Origin: Alectoria sarmentosa
Lineage: Eukaryota; Ascomycota; Lecanoromycetes; Lecanorales; Parmeliaceae
DNA: 64,000 nt
Reading direction: 5' to 3'
Assembly (NCBI GenBank): GCA_009733775.1
Contig: WOGZ01000049.1
Span: 1 to 64,000 of the forward strand
Positions within the stretch are counted from its first letter, which is position 1; the number at the start of each line of letters is the position of its first letter. Both the position numbers and the translations under genes were made by a program. The notes beneath the pieces are model-generated. The model did not search any database and was not told where the DNA came from. It was given only the letters and a program-made list of their open reading frames with translations. Below, piece after piece: positions 24,522-36,448 of this stretch.

Positions 24522-26459
24522 ATGTCACCCCTATCGCCTCCAGTATCGCTGTCGTCGCCCGAGGGCGACATCGAGTTTAAAAATGCAACTCAAGTCCTGG
24601 AGCAGGAACAGCCGCCGGAGGCTGTGGATGCTTACCAAAACCCGTGGCACACCATCTTCGATCGCGGCGACATGCGGCGACTGGGGAAGAAGCAAGAGTA
24701 CAGAAGAGTCTTCGGCCCTCTAGCTACCTTTGGCTTTATTTCCATGTATCTCTGTACCTGGGAGTACATCCTCGTCTCCGTCTCCGGCGGGTTGATTAAT
24801 GGAGGCTTTGGGGGCCTTGTATGGGAGTACATCTTCACTGCTTTTGCTTTTGGCTCTGTCGTCATTACAATGGCGGAGATGACTTCCATGGCTCCAACGT
24901 CAGGCGGACAGTATCATTGGATATCTGAATTCAGCCCCCCTCGCTACCAGAAGTATCTGAGCTACGCAGCTGGTTGGACATCTGCCCTTGGCTGGCTCAC
25001 AGGCAATGCGAGTGGCTACTTCATCATGTCAACTCTTGTGGAAGCGCTCGTAGAGGTGTACTACCCCAATTGGAGTTTCACCAATTGGCAATCAACCTTG
25101 GTGATGATATTCTTCCTCATAACGACCATTTATTTCAATACCTGGGGAGCGAGGCTGTTACCTGCGATTGAAATTGTGTCCCTGGTGTTCCATCTGGCTG
25201 GTTTTGTGGTAACAATTGTGCCGCTTTGGGTGTTGGCGCCAAAGGTACGTTATTTCGGACTCCGTCTCGCCTCTTTTGAACCAGACCATGAGTCTTGAGA
25301 CAAGTCGCGAGAGTTTCTGCTCTGTAGAGATGTTCCAAGGCTCAACATACCTCATCTAATAGGCAGTGCTGACTCGGAAGTCATAATCAAGAATTCCGCC
25401 AGCGACGTTTTTGGACCGGTCGTCAATGGAGGTGGCTGGAGCAACGCTGGCACTTCGTTTTTGGTGGGGACGATAACGATTCTTTTCTCGAATTTGGGAC
25501 CAGATGCTGCTGTTCACATTGGTAAGCTGGAAATCCAAGGTATCGCAGCATCAGCTAAGAGCTCGTCTAGCTGAGGAAGTCAAAGATGCAGCGGTGGTAA
25601 TCCCCTGGGCTATGGTCGTTAGTTACTTTCTCAATGCTGGTAACTTCGCCTCGTTTTCCCTGCCTCTGGTAAGCTCGTGCTGAAGCCACATAGCGCTCGG
25701 GTTCGCAATGATGATCACAATGCTATTCACTGTTGGCAGCCTCGAAGATGCGATAAATGCATCCTCGCCTTTCCAGAATTCCTTCACCAATACTGGATCA
25801 ACCGGCGTCAATGTAGCCCTCACACTCATCTTAGCTCTCCTTATCGGAGCCGCAAACATCACCTCCCTGGCGACCACCTCCAGAGAAGTCTGGGCATTTG
25901 CCCGGGATGGGGGCATGCCAGGCCACCGCTGGATTTCCAAAGTCAGCTTGTCCCATCTTTTGTTTTCTATTTCATGCTGATCCGTCTCCACTCACAGGTC
26001 CACCATTACCAAAACGTCCCCTTCAACGCCGTCCTCGTTACCTCATTCCTTTCCTTCATCCTGTGCCTAATCCAACTGGGGAGCACCGTCGCCTTCAACA
26101 TCATAATTTCGCTCAACCTAATCGCTTTCCTCGGGACCTATATGATATCCATCGGCTGTCTACTCCTCAAGCGCTTCCGAAATGAACCTTTACCACCGGC
26201 GCGCTTCAGCCTCGGTCGCTGGGGCTTGCCTGTCAATTTGTTCGCTTTTTGTTACTCGCTTATTACACTCGTATTCAGCTGCTTCCCGGTTAGCGTGCCG
26301 GTCGATGCGAGTACAGCAAATTGGGGGCCTGCTATCTGGGGTGGTGTGCTGGGTATTGCCTTGGTGTCATATCTGGTGCAGGGGAGAAGGGTTTACAAAG
26401 GGCCGGTTGTGTTTGTGGAAGGGGTAAGGAGGGAAGGAATGGGATTGCAGACGGCATGA
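24522..26459 (+). CDS. APC-family amino-acid/choline/GABA permease
   Basis: Exons 24522-25244, 25392-25521, 25571-25639, 25694-25941 and 25998-26459 give 543 residues. Family similarity fixes the splices, for example LAPK joined to NSASDVFGP, and AVHI joined to AEEVKDA. The last intron has an unusual GTCAGC donor. The protein belongs to the eukaryotic APC superfamily branch with yeast Uga4/Hnm1/Bio5, plasma or vacuolar membrane proton symporters of about 12 helices and usually 500-570 residues. Visible landmarks: FGPLATFGFISMYLCTWEY in helix 1, SGGQYHW, GWLTGNASGYF, the EEVKDA loop, TSREVWAFARDGGMPG and a charged C-terminal tail. I chose the Met at 24522 over 24474 because the longer start adds a hydrophobic stub not seen in the family. 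Substrate cannot be told from sequence. Confidence 0.88.
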
Positions 26460-27551
26460 CTAGGTAGCCATACGTGGCCAAGGGTATTGGATGGCGACAG
26501 GTCTCTCCAAGCGCTGCACAAGCTTGGAATTACTATCTCAGCGTTTGACGCCTTCAAAGATTGAAAGAAAACAGCAGTGAAATACTTGAGAAATTGGTGA
26601 TGGCCATTATGGCTCTAGCAGTCTCGTATCGTGCCGACGTGGGGCACGTGCAAGACTGTTGCAAATATCAGCCAACAGCTACCCAAGTTGGGGAAAAGAC
26701 GGATTGTCCCTGCTCCCTAAGGTTCTTACTTGTCTTCCGCGTATTCTCGTGGTAGGATTTATATGCGTGCGCATTAAAACAGTCCGTAGGCTCTAGGCCG
26801 TTGTGGCTCATTACTCAAAGTCTATCGAGTCTCAAATGCTGCTCCAGCCAGAACGCGATTATCATGACATGGTGGTGCTCTGGCTGGCCTACTGTTTCGA
26901 TGTTGTGGAATCCTTGTCTGGAGATGCTTGAGTCGTCTGAGTTGTCTCGGAGATCACTCCCTTAGATCAAAATCCCTCTTTGGAGAGACACAAGGCGCTT
27001 CCGAGGTGGATTGATGATGCTCGAAGCACCGCCGGCTAGAAAGAGCCAACTCAATGTGTTGTAGTAATAATGCAAAGCTGGAGCCTCCAATGAGAACTGC
27101 ACTGCGCGGGCGCATTTGCAGGTTATCCATGAAGACGACGCCATAGAGATATGCGGCGATGAGTAGTAATGCTGCGGGCCGCTACAAACGGCAGACGGCA
27201 TGAGAGGAGAAAGTCCGTGTCGATATAAAGCCCGCCTGTGTAGTAGGACAATTCTTGTCCAAAGCCAGGATACCTAGTGGAGTTTGTAGTGGGGATAAGT
27301 GCCACTGGCCAGCTCTCCTCACAGGTTCCATGTGGCTGAGTCTCTTTGCAGCATATTGGCTCGCATATAGATAGGATGGATCTATGTTCTGGGCACACTG
27401 CACCAGGAAGCCGCGATTGGGCGAAGGGCGCTTACAGGGACTCCTGCCCGTTTCGGTTGCTTTACGGCATCCGACAGTAACCAACCCGCCTTTTGTAGCC
27501 TTCTGCGACAACAGACTCCCATAACTGCCAATGATTTAACAAAGCTCAAGG
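26460..27551. other. gene-poor region with possible membrane-protein fragment
   Basis: Apart from the weak minus-strand fragment listed separately (26957-27182), no gene was recognised. The right end is the upstream region of ALG13. Confidence 0.4.
26957..27182 (-). pseudogene. possible wax-synthase-like (MBOAT) gene fragment
   Basis: A minus-strand frame of about 75 codons reads RPAALLLIAAYLYGVVFMDN, then MRPRSAVLIGGSSFALLLQH and IELALSSR. This resembles the first helices of fungal wax-synthase-domain acyltransferases, but it has no start, no catalytic region and no continuation that I can find. If real it is a remnant. Resemblance is by general pattern only. Confidence 0.2.
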
Positions 27552-28267
27552 ATGTCAGTGTCCCGTGGGAAAAAAAAGCCGCAAAAAGTCTGCTTTGTGA
27601 CCGTCGGAGCTACGGCAAGCTTTGACTCCTTGATCCGGGCCGCACTCAGTCCGCCATTTCTGGAAGCTTTGAAGACATACCACTACACGGAACTGCGGTT
27701 GCAACATGGCAAAGATGGACAAAAGATAATGGAAGATTTCATGGGGGGCTATGATGCGTCGAGCGAAGGAGGACAGGATCTCCTCGTAGGCGGTTTCGAT
27801 TTCAACAAGCAAGGGTTGGGATCTGAGATGCGAGCTGCCAAAGGCGAGAACGACGGTATAGAAGGCGTTGTCATCAGCCACGCAGGTACTACTTCACCTC
27901 TGCCCTAGCGATGAGGCTCTAAGCTTACACGTTCGACAGGATCCGGCTCTATCCTCGACGCCCTACGAATTGCGGTCCCCATTATCGTCGTACCCAATCC
28001 CGACTTGTTGGACAATCACCAGAAAGAGTTGGCGGAAGAGTTGGCAATACAAGGCTATGTGGTTCATGGGCACCTCAAGTACGGTCTCCAGGTGTACTCT
28101 ATTGGGACTACTCACTGACCTCGCGCAGTGATTTACCCGCAGCGGTCCGACAGTCGGAGAGGTTACGAGAGACACAAATTACTTGGCCACCAGCAGAGAC
28201 TGGGGAAGATCCTTCTGGCAAAGGACTCGTGGGCGTCATGGATGATGAAATGGGGTTCGTCGACTAG
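27552..28267 (+). CDS. ALG13: UDP-GlcNAc transferase subunit ALG13
   Basis: Exons 27552-27885, 27940-28078 and 28129-28267 give 203 residues; introns are 54 and 50 bp. ALG13 is the catalytic GT28-type subunit that, with membrane-bound ALG14, adds the second GlcNAc to dolichol-PP-GlcNAc on the cytosolic face of the ER. The N-terminus reads KVCFVTVGATASFDSLI, the family's opening strand and loop. The sugar-nucleotide motif HAGSGSILDALR is rebuilt exactly across intron 1, followed by PIIVVPNPDLLDNHQKELAEE, which is diagnostic. The length is normal for fungal ALG13 (about 190-220) and there is no signal or membrane segment. The middle holds a family-typical insert (DLLVGGFDFNKQGL). The frame is intact; an essential gene within an otherwise accessory stretch. 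Confidence 0.93.
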
Positions 28268-29343
28268 AGCCTTTGCCTTCAGGTATCCCACGGCCACTCT
28301 GCGTTTCTCACTCAGCGCCTCGACTTAGCCGGACTCTCAATACCAAGAGCAGAAGGCCACAATAACCATTGAAATGCAGCACAGCTTTCATTTCGCCGCA
28401 CTTACGACCCTGCATCTAAAAGAACGCTTTCGTTCTGGAGAAGGCGCGACCAGAAGAGGGGCGCACATGGTGACAACCACGTCGTCGCACCACCAGTGGA
28501 GCTCTAGCCAAATCTTGAGCCGTGATCTCCCAGATTATATCAAGACCAGGTTGCCCTCGGAAGTTTGGATACCAAGCCCCTTCACTTGCTCATCCTCCCA
28601 GGAAAGGATGTCGTGGATCAGCTCGGTCATTCGGTCCCTGCATTACCCGCGGCCAATTCCAGAATTCAAATATCTGCAAGTCCCCAGCATCAGTGCCAAC
28701 TCACACAAATTGTTATTCAAAGCTTCTAATAGCGAGTAGCCTAGGACACTCACACCCACAGTCCTGAAACTGGCATCTGTTGGTCGTCCTTTTCCAGCTG
28801 GATCGTTCTTCCGGGCCGGCGTGAAAAATCGCAGGCATGAGACCATGGTTGTCAAAGGGACGGCTGAGCTGCTTTTGGATTGAGAACATACGAGGGAAGA
28901 CCACATCAGCGTCGGCAGACGTTTACGCGCGTTGCGTCAGTCTCTTGGCAGAATAACGCAGGTCACAAACCATCTTTATGGGGTCAAGGATATACACACC
29001 ATTAGGCTCTCGTTCACAAGGTCTTTGGGGAAATTTCTTCTGCTACCCAGGGATAGTTTCCCACATCGTGATCATGCCCCAACGCGCAAAAATCCTTTTC
29101 ATCTACTTAGGAGCAGCTTTTGTACCAATTCTACCGCCGCGCATATGTGGGATCTCGTTCATTGTGTTGGGCAAATATGCCCACCAGGACATGGTTGAGA
29201 CTAATCACGCCGGATAGTATCCATCATGTGGCCTTTAACGTGATGGAACGTTGTGTCGAAAACAAGAATATCGGAAGATTCGTGAATGGGGAATCCGAAA
29301 ACCACATAGAAATCACTTGCATGCATCTGTGACCGTGATTCAT
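28268..29343. other. gene-poor region with possible glycosyltransferase relic
   Basis: On the minus strand between about 28640 and 29020 frames contain DADVVFPRMFS and, further on, CRYLNSGIG, the order seen in PLOD/procollagen-type glycosyltransferase domains. A stop (about 28926) and frame changes interrupt it and no catalytic DxD is visible. The evidence is too weak for a gene call. Nothing else was recognised. Confidence 0.3.
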
Positions 29344-31281
29344 TTAAACCTCGATCTTCGTGGCTCGGTCGCTGCCCTCCAGGTCTTCTCTACTCCTGAA
29401 TTCTAAGACTGGACCCTCGTTCCAACTGGTCAATTGATCCTTGATCTGATACTCTCCCTTCCTCTCGTAGCCCCTGTCTTTCCACATGCGCGAGCCTCCC
29501 TCACCCTCTGTCCCAGCAACTCTCATGTCTCCCAGCCACACCACCCTTGCCACTACCAAGCTCATCTCCAAGTACGCCAATGGCTTTGCAACGCAGCCTC
29601 TCGTTCCTGAACTGAACGGCATAAAGGCGCTTCGGGCAAGAGCAACGCGGTCAGGAGGCGTGTGAGGTGAGAGCCAGCGGGTAGGCTGGTAGGTGAAGGG
29701 GGCTGGGAAGTAGATGCGATTGTGGTGGATGGCGTATATGCCCGTGCCAAGGTCCAGACCGGCAGGAAAGTGGTCAGCTTCTTCGTTGTTGTCGGATCTG
29801 CGGATGGAAACTCCGCCGGCTACGACTTCACGCCATAGGACGCCAGGAATGGGAGGCGACATGCGTATTGCTTCATCCAAGCAGGCGCGCAGGTATGTGC
29901 ATGAGTGGAGGGCATAGCCTTGACGAATGGACTTGACATCAGGGAATGCTGACCTTACTTCCTGTGTCAAAATCGCAAGGCATTCAGGGTTGCGGGACAA
30001 GTAGAAAAAGGTAGCAGATATGGCTGTGGCAGTCGTGTCACTCCCTGAGATTGTTAGCCAAGGCGTCCTGCTGGATTTATTGGGGACGCTTATACTGTTG
30101 TATTGGCTTACCGGCACTCAACATCAAATATGCCTCCGACCAGACCTCAGCAAATGAAAGCTTCTCGCCAGTCTCAGGATCCTCTGCGATCAAGAGGTAG
30201 GACGTGACATCTTTCCGCGAATCAGCCGTCTTCGCTATCCTTGTTTCGATAATATGCTTTGTAGCGGCCATATAGAGTTCACGATCTCTCAATATGCCAG
30301 CCATAAACCATGTGTCAGCACTGAGCCAGCCGGAGCCAGCGCGGAAAATGGACGGATACTGCATGGCTCTAAATGAACGATTGACGTAGCTAGAAATTGC
30401 TCCAGTGATCCAACGATTCTGGGAACTGGTCAGCGTCGCTAAAGATTCACCGAAGAAGAGATCGGAGACGACGTCGACAGTCATGTATGTGGCTCTAGAA
30501 TGTCAGCTAGACGGTTGCATAGCGATTAAAGTAGTGGAAGCAGCGTACTCCAATTGGCAAGATCCTTCTTCTCGGACCAAGTTCCCAACAACGATCTCTC
30601 GCTTTCGCTCGGTACAGCGTACAAAGCTGCACATAGATCACGAACTTTCTCCAAGATGAAAGGCTCCGACGTTCGCAACGCAGCTTCTGAGAAACTTTGA
30701 CTGATGATTCTTCTCTTGCGCGAATGGATTTTTTTGTTAACTGCTGTATGGGTGTTGAAAGTCCCAGGAAAGATAGGCAGTGGGTCGTATGCTTTCGACT
30801 TTTGAGTATTCTTATCATGGGTATATATATCTTGGGCACTTGTAAGCCCAGTCTAAGCAATTACATACCTTTCAACTGGATCACCTTTAATGCCATTATG
30901 GGTATTTATCACAAGCCTGTCGGGAGCATAACGGACGTAAGGGCCTTGACCGCGTCAGCTCTGACGGCACAGTCCCCTTGGCAGAGGTGGAAAAGCTTGC
31001 CGTATCTCTCATGGCATTTCCACACATCAAGGTGCATGTCCCCCTTGTATGCATGATATAACCCACGAAGATATGTGATCTATATAGCGCTGTTAGCTGA
31101 AGGTTGTTCTGCGCTCGTTCAAATACCTTGCCTTTGCCAGCATAGGTCCTGGGTATTTGGCGTAAGGGTGTAATGTAAGGCGGTAAATGCACAAACCGAG
31201 AGGGTAGAGGACAATTAGTAGAGGCCCCAGTAGTAAGACTTGTGGAAAAGAAATAATGGAGACAAAAGCTATAGGAGACAT
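29344..31281 (-). CDS. cytochrome P450 with two GC-AG introns
   Basis: Six minus-strand exons (31281-31132, 31079-31001, 30944-30885, 30830-30549, 30492-30112, 30044-29344) give 550 residues. This is the benzoate-4-monooxygenase/isotrichodermin-hydroxylase-like group, ER enzymes often in secondary metabolism. Introns 1 and 2 fit the family only if they start with GC: aag|gcaagg rebuilds YPGPMLAK-ITYLRGLYHAY, and acg|gcaagc rebuilds ERYG-PYVRYAPDRL. Both have good ctaac or ctgac branch sites and AG acceptors. Introns 3-5 are GT-AG. Motifs: N-terminal anchor, HSRKRRIISQSFSE, MTVDVVSDLFFGE, I-helix SAGSDTTATAI, ExxR at Glu375-Arg378 and the heme loop FSSGTRGCVAK with Cys468. The last loop glycine is Ala here, which is tolerated in some P450s. 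The rest is intact. Confidence 0.85.
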
Positions 31282-33248
31282 GGCGATGTTCTTTGGTTCA
31301 GAAAAGAGAATTTAAGACAAGTTTGGCGACGCGCTTCGTGAATGAGAATGACTGAAGTTCCTCGAGGCCATCAAAGGCGAGAATCATAGTTGACATATAC
31401 CCTATTGCTCAGGCTAGCGCATTGATACCGAGTAATGCTATGCCGCAGCCAACCGCTGAGACCGTCTTGTAGTATCATGACGGCAGGCAGTCCAATGCCC
31501 AAGCCAATCGGCTTAGAGCGCACTATTGAGCACATGACGCGATGACTGCTAAGACTCCGAGTTCAGAGCATGGTAAGGTGCGAGGGCACGAAGGCTCAAT
31601 CTAAGGAGAGCAGATTACTCGATCAAGAGGAAGTTCGCGGATGAAGACTGTTGTAGGCACATTGGTCATGAGCTAAGCTAGACCTCGATTGGCCTAGGTA
31701 TTTTAGGCGGGCTAGCTTGGTAATCCATCATCTTAGTAATCGGCCTCCAGTCACTCTCTGACACTCCAGTCTCTTCAAGCTACAGCTGCTGTAGCAACCG
31801 AGGCAGCAGTGATCAACAATCTTAGAATTCATATAGCATCAGGATCTAGCAAAGAGCCTACCATCGAACTGCATGGCGTAATGTCTATGAGCGTCACCAA
31901 CCTTGAGGATCAATACAGTCGCTGACAGAAGAATGAAGACCGACAATTGAAAAAGTTGGGTCTATGCCGTTGTGCAGCAGAGGTGCTCCCGGCTGTAGGA
32001 TATAGTCGGGATGTTCTCAAAGGCTAATCTGTTTCTTGCCAGAGGTTTGGGATAATGGGGACTGGTCAAAGGCTGACCTGGACGCATCTCGCAGTGTCAA
32101 ATCCAAGACGCCAGAACGAGAGACCAAGCACTAACCATCCTTGATGGATTGGCTTGCGCGCCAAAATCTGGAACAGTCGAATCTGGCGTGGCAAGCAGTT
32201 CTGTCGCGTACAAAGGTCTACTACCATCAAAGCTCGTCGTAAGACTCGACCTTCATCGAAGTCAAGCTTTGGCACCATACAAATGGTGGCTGTCGTATGG
32301 AGCCCCTCTCACAATACGGGGCAGACCCTGTCCTGACTCCCCACTTGCGAGGAGAAGCAAAGGATGAGTCGTCTGGTGGTGTAACTTACCCTAGGGTTGA
32401 GGGGTCGTAGTCAAGCAAGGGTCGTGGACTGTGACTAACGGAAAGGGTTTTGGGATTGCTTCCGTATTGAGCAGGGCTGCTACACGGTCCGAAATCTTGA
32501 GAACAATGGTGTGTTCTGCCGGGAGCCCAAAGTCTAGCTCATCGAGGACGCCAAGGTCGTGGGCACATCTTGAGGGCTAGACAGCCCAGGCCCGCGACCA
32601 GTTTCGCACAGTTCCTGGACCCAGGCTTGGCGTAGAAGCCCAATGGGTCAAGAGCCGCTCACGGTGCCACACTTGTATCAACATGAAAAGTTAAGCACTA
32701 TTTGATAAGATCACAGCGGGCTCAAAAGCGGAGCAGGCATCAACAGCGTCCAGAACTCAGCTACCGATCTCTGAACGACACGTCACAGTATAGAATGCGC
32801 GCTATGAGGACCTCCGCTCTTGGTACGCCTTTTTAGTCTGGTGGCGACTGAACCCAGAGATGCGAGAATTGCCTCAAATTCTCGCAACACGTTGCATGTG
32901 TATCCATCGTCTTCCCCCCCCCGCTCTATTTCCAAACCTTCTGATAACGTATATCTTGTTCCACCAAGTATCAAAGCAAGCGGATACAAATTGAAGGACA
33001 GTACATGTTTTACTAATCTCGCGTAAGTAAAGTCTCTGGCCTACATGGTCCTATAATTTCTCTTCTTTCCCGTTGTTCTCTCCATATCTCTCGCACATCA
33101 AAAGCTCGGAGAGCATGCAGAGAGGAAACAGTCAAGAATCTGTCTTATTCCCAATATCTGAGAGTGGGCATCGTGGCACGAACTGTCAACCGACAAAATC
33201 TTTGCAGCTGCCTCTGATCTCGAAGTCTGTCGTGTCCGAAACTCCATC
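31282..33248. other. long gene-free region
   Basis: Almost 2 kb without a supportable gene. The region around 32050-32300 has overlapping short frames on both strands but no family resemblance. I see no terminal repeats. It may be a decayed element. Confidence 0.4.
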
Positions 33249-34545
33249 ATGGCGGAAGTAGTAGTGGAAGAAGGATGGACAATCCTCAAAGTCATCAGCC
33301 TGATCTCTTCAGCTATAGGACTCGTCGGCTTCCTGGAGAGCAACATACCGCACGGATTTATAGCCAGTCCACTATACTCTTCCGTCCGCATCGCAGTCGC
33401 TCTTAATGGTGACAAAGGAGAACCGGGAGCATTACGACATGCAGCAGGCGAGGCTCCTCTGGTCAACGCTTTCAACGAGAACCAGCACCTGTGCGGGCAA
33501 ACGGGGGATCTCGACCACCCCTACATCAATTCGGGCTCGTTCTATGAGATGATTATCGGGCAAGGTACACTAGGACCAGGAGAGCAGGCTACCTATCTAC
33601 AGATCATCCCGACCACGAATGAGCTTTGCATTGCTTATATATCCCAGAAGTGGTCGGACGGTACGAGTCGTGGGTGGGTTGGGGATATGGCCAAGGGCTG
33701 CGGTAGGGACTGGTATTATTCCAACGTCATCGTCGGACACAGCTATAAACCAAGTGAGTCACACTCGAACTTTCCCAAAAACATCACCAGCTGGCTCACT
33801 CACTGGCCAAACAGCATGCGCGTGGGTGGACAATGACCACAGCTATGGAATCGTCACGGCGGCGCTCCAGATCCACATGCAGGACTTCACAAACCTTACT
33901 GGGAACTACACCAAAGACCCGAGTTTCTACTGTCGACACCCGACAATGTTCTTCCAAGCCGAAGCGAGTGACTACCACTGGCAGCACGACCATCGTCTTA
34001 AAAAGAAGCCCAAAAACATCAAATTCTGGGACGCTAGCGATCCCTCAAGAACCGCCGAGCCCACCGAGGTACGCACGTTTCGGAATCATTCTTCCCTATT
34101 TTTGTACCGCTGCTTAAGTCGCAAAAGATAATCCGGGAGCAAAATCTTGTTCCTACTCCCGAGACCTGTTCCATTGACCCAAATTCTGGCCTTGAATAAA
34201 TCATGCTGACTTGGAAACGTGCGGTAGAACGACGGGGTCGGAAAGCTGAGAAGACGCAACCGCCTCCGAAGACGCTCCGGCTTGTCCGCCTTCTCCCACT
34301 TGATCGCGAGTCGGCACGACAAACACAGCGCGCGGGAGCTGTGCGAGAATGCGCATTCGCACGGGCCGGACTTCTTCTCTTCCTCCGAGGGTGTCTTCTG
34401 CGACATGGACGCCAAGATGCACTGGCCGCTTTGCAATGGGACGACGACGGAGGGCGATGGGTGCTATCATTGGGATACGCATAGTCTGGTTCTGGGGGCA
34501 GAACGCCGACCGAGGAATTACAGTCGGGTCGAGGAGTGGGAATGA
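33249..34545 (+). CDS. fungal hypothetical protein with N-terminal hydrophobic segment
   Basis: Exons 33249-33753, 33815-34068 and 34228-34545 give 358 residues. Intron 1 (61 bp) is solid: it joins YKP to TCAWVDNDHSYGI. Intron 2 (159 bp) is inferred from a GTACGC donor, a gctgac branch and the gtag acceptor; it links the body to a C-terminal block with HSARELCENAHSHGPDFF, FCDM and WPLC, which in fungal hypothetical proteins of this kind follows the CAWVD-type block. Near the N-terminus a hydrophobic stretch (ILKVISLISSAIGLVGF) precedes VRIAVALNGDKGEPGAL. Cysteines are regularly placed in the second half. I recognise the general fungal family but know no function. Exon 3 is less certain than the rest. 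Confidence 0.6.
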
Positions 34546-35299
34546 GGGTCTGACCAGTTTTGGGTGCGAGATCCGGCACATTTCTTGCCCGAGACTTTTC
34601 CCAGGATGCACGCGAAAAGTACATCCTTTGCCATGAGCAGTGAGACACCCATTTAGGTGAATTTATTTTCTTAATGTCCTGTCCTTGAATGATATTGATA
34701 ATGTGATAGTGTAATATAGAGACAATATCCTGATACGTCCTGGTAGTTTGGCAGTGGAGCGACCCGCGCTGCTTAGCATACATTTACACCTTTGGAAAAT
34801 AATGCTTTTACCACGTCGGCTGAGAAAGTAGTTTGTCCAAACTCTCAAGGATAGAATTGTACTACCCGAGCTCCAGGTAATGCTCAAGCAGGGCAGCCTT
34901 AAACTCAACATTTTTGGTCTTCGTTTCAGGAAAGCCTCGGTGAATAACGGAAAGCCTTCGAGGCGCAAAGATCGAGCACAACGTACGCAAAGAAGGTCTG
35001 CCACCACAGAAATGTACTTTGTCATGAGCCTCGACTCCTGACTTGAAGGAAGGATTACTTGGCAAGGATCGTTGAATGGAGTTCAGTCTGGGAGCTCGGT
35101 GAGAGTGGGATTTTCCAAACGTACCCGCTTTACGTGCCTATTAAGCACCTCTAGGCGAGCCCGGGTATTGAAGAGCACAAGTCAAGGGTGATCTACGACG
35201 GCCATTCCCGTAGATGGTGATTGCCTTGAGTCCTGGCGGCTGAAGAAGCGGAATGGGTAATTCTCGGACAGCCTCATCGCCTCCATTTGCCCTCTCTCT
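34546..35299. other. intergenic region
   Basis: It contains a 67-codon minus-strand frame (34862-35065) that looks protein-like (RRLSVIHRGFPETKTKN) but has no recognised family and no partner exon. Otherwise only 3' regions are expected. Confidence 0.35.
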
Positions 35300-36448
35300 T
35301 CAATTTCCTGCCACCTCCTCCTCAAATCCCAGCTCTAGAATCCCAATCAGCTCATCTAATCTCCCAATCGACCTCCCGGTATGCTCATGCTCCTTCAACT
35401 CTCCGTTGCTCTCATTCGCCAACAGCAGAGTCGCGGCACCAGCTTTGTGGCCAGCCGTCATGTCATCGATTGAATCGCCCACCTGCGTCACTATCAACTG
35501 TTGTCACATCAGCTCTTCAAGTCGCGTCAGACATACCATAATCAAGCCCTCCCCTCCATCATCCAATTCCCATGCTTTAGCTATATGTAGAATACCAGCT
35601 GGATCGGGCTTCGGCGGTCTGAATTCTCGAGTTACGATGGGTGCGAATGTCTTTCCGGGAAGGAAAGTCTGCAGCAAGTGCATCACAGGGCCACTGATCA
35701 CACCTTAGCAAGCAGCAAACAGCCTTGAAGAAGCTGGATCGCTCACTCGAAATTCCGCGTACACAAGCCCATCCTCACACCTCTACTTTCGAGGTAGGTA
35801 ATCAGCTCGTTCAAGCCGGGCTGGGGTTCTTGTTCTATCATTGCGGATGATTCGATGGCGCGGATGGAGGCTTGGGCCCGCTCTTGAGCGGGGTGAGGGA
35901 GAGAATATATGTGGTCGAGAATGTCTGTTGATTTGTCGATGGAAAGGGCGGCTCTGGACATGAGGGTTTAGATTCAGCACGTCCTGGAAAGGGACACGGC
36001 AAACTACCGCATCTGCTTGAACATATAGGACTGTGGCTTGCTAGAGGAAGTGAGCAGGCCACACCGGATCTTGAATGTATGAAATGTGGTCAGATAAACT
36101 GTAGCTTGATAGAAGGCGACCATGTAGATAATTCCTACGGCCGATGACCAGAATGCAAATTCAATTGTTCTTGTCACCAAATATCATCTCCGATCGACAG
36201 AGTAGTAGCTATCATTCCGACTTGGGAAATGCAAAGACGAAAGAGGAAAAGAAGCAAAACCCTCGATTTTTGCCGCTCCACGGTCAACATGTATATTTGA
36301 TTCACAAGGAGAGACTCGCAAGACGCACATACCAAAGTGTCCCATCCACATCGAACACGATGCCCTTGAGCGGGGGTGCCTCAGAGACATTGCCCTTTTC
36401 TGGGTCGAGGGGAGCAAATCGCTTTGGCGGCCTTCGCGTCTGGCTCAT
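35300..36448 (-). CDS. HAD-superfamily phosphatase (haloacid dehalogenase-like)
   Basis: Five minus-strand exons (36448-36333, 36040-36008, 35953-35747, 35693-35537, 35482-35300) give 231 residues. HAD phosphatases hydrolyse small phosphorylated metabolites through an aspartyl-phosphate. Motif I is GIVFDVDGTL, joined across a 292-bp intron to CKPQSYMFKQMR. Motif II lies in GLCTRN, motif III is the Lys in REFRPPKPDPAG, and motif IV is VGDSIDDMTAGHKAGA. The cap region includes LPHPAQERAQASI. Intron 1 is far longer than the other introns (53-54 bp). An in-frame Met at 36529 would add 27 residues (MTIVLSGKPFHTFRK...), which could be a mitochondrial presequence; I chose 36448 because homologues usually begin shortly before a RFAPL motif. 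Substrate unknown. Confidence 0.85.

Noticed and set aside
27123..27398. GGLYIDTD motif suggesting a GT32-type transferase on the minus strand
   Set aside because: The surrounding frame lacks every other family feature; a short chance match is likelier.
7440..31281. Secondary-metabolite gene cluster around the P450 genes
   Set aside because: No polyketide, peptide or terpene synthase is present, and the three P450 loci are separated by unrelated genes and repeats.
34034..34783. 249-codon minus-strand open frame
   Set aside because: It lies antisense to exon 3 of the 33249-34545 gene and is rich in Arg/Ser/Pro, as expected of a shadow frame.
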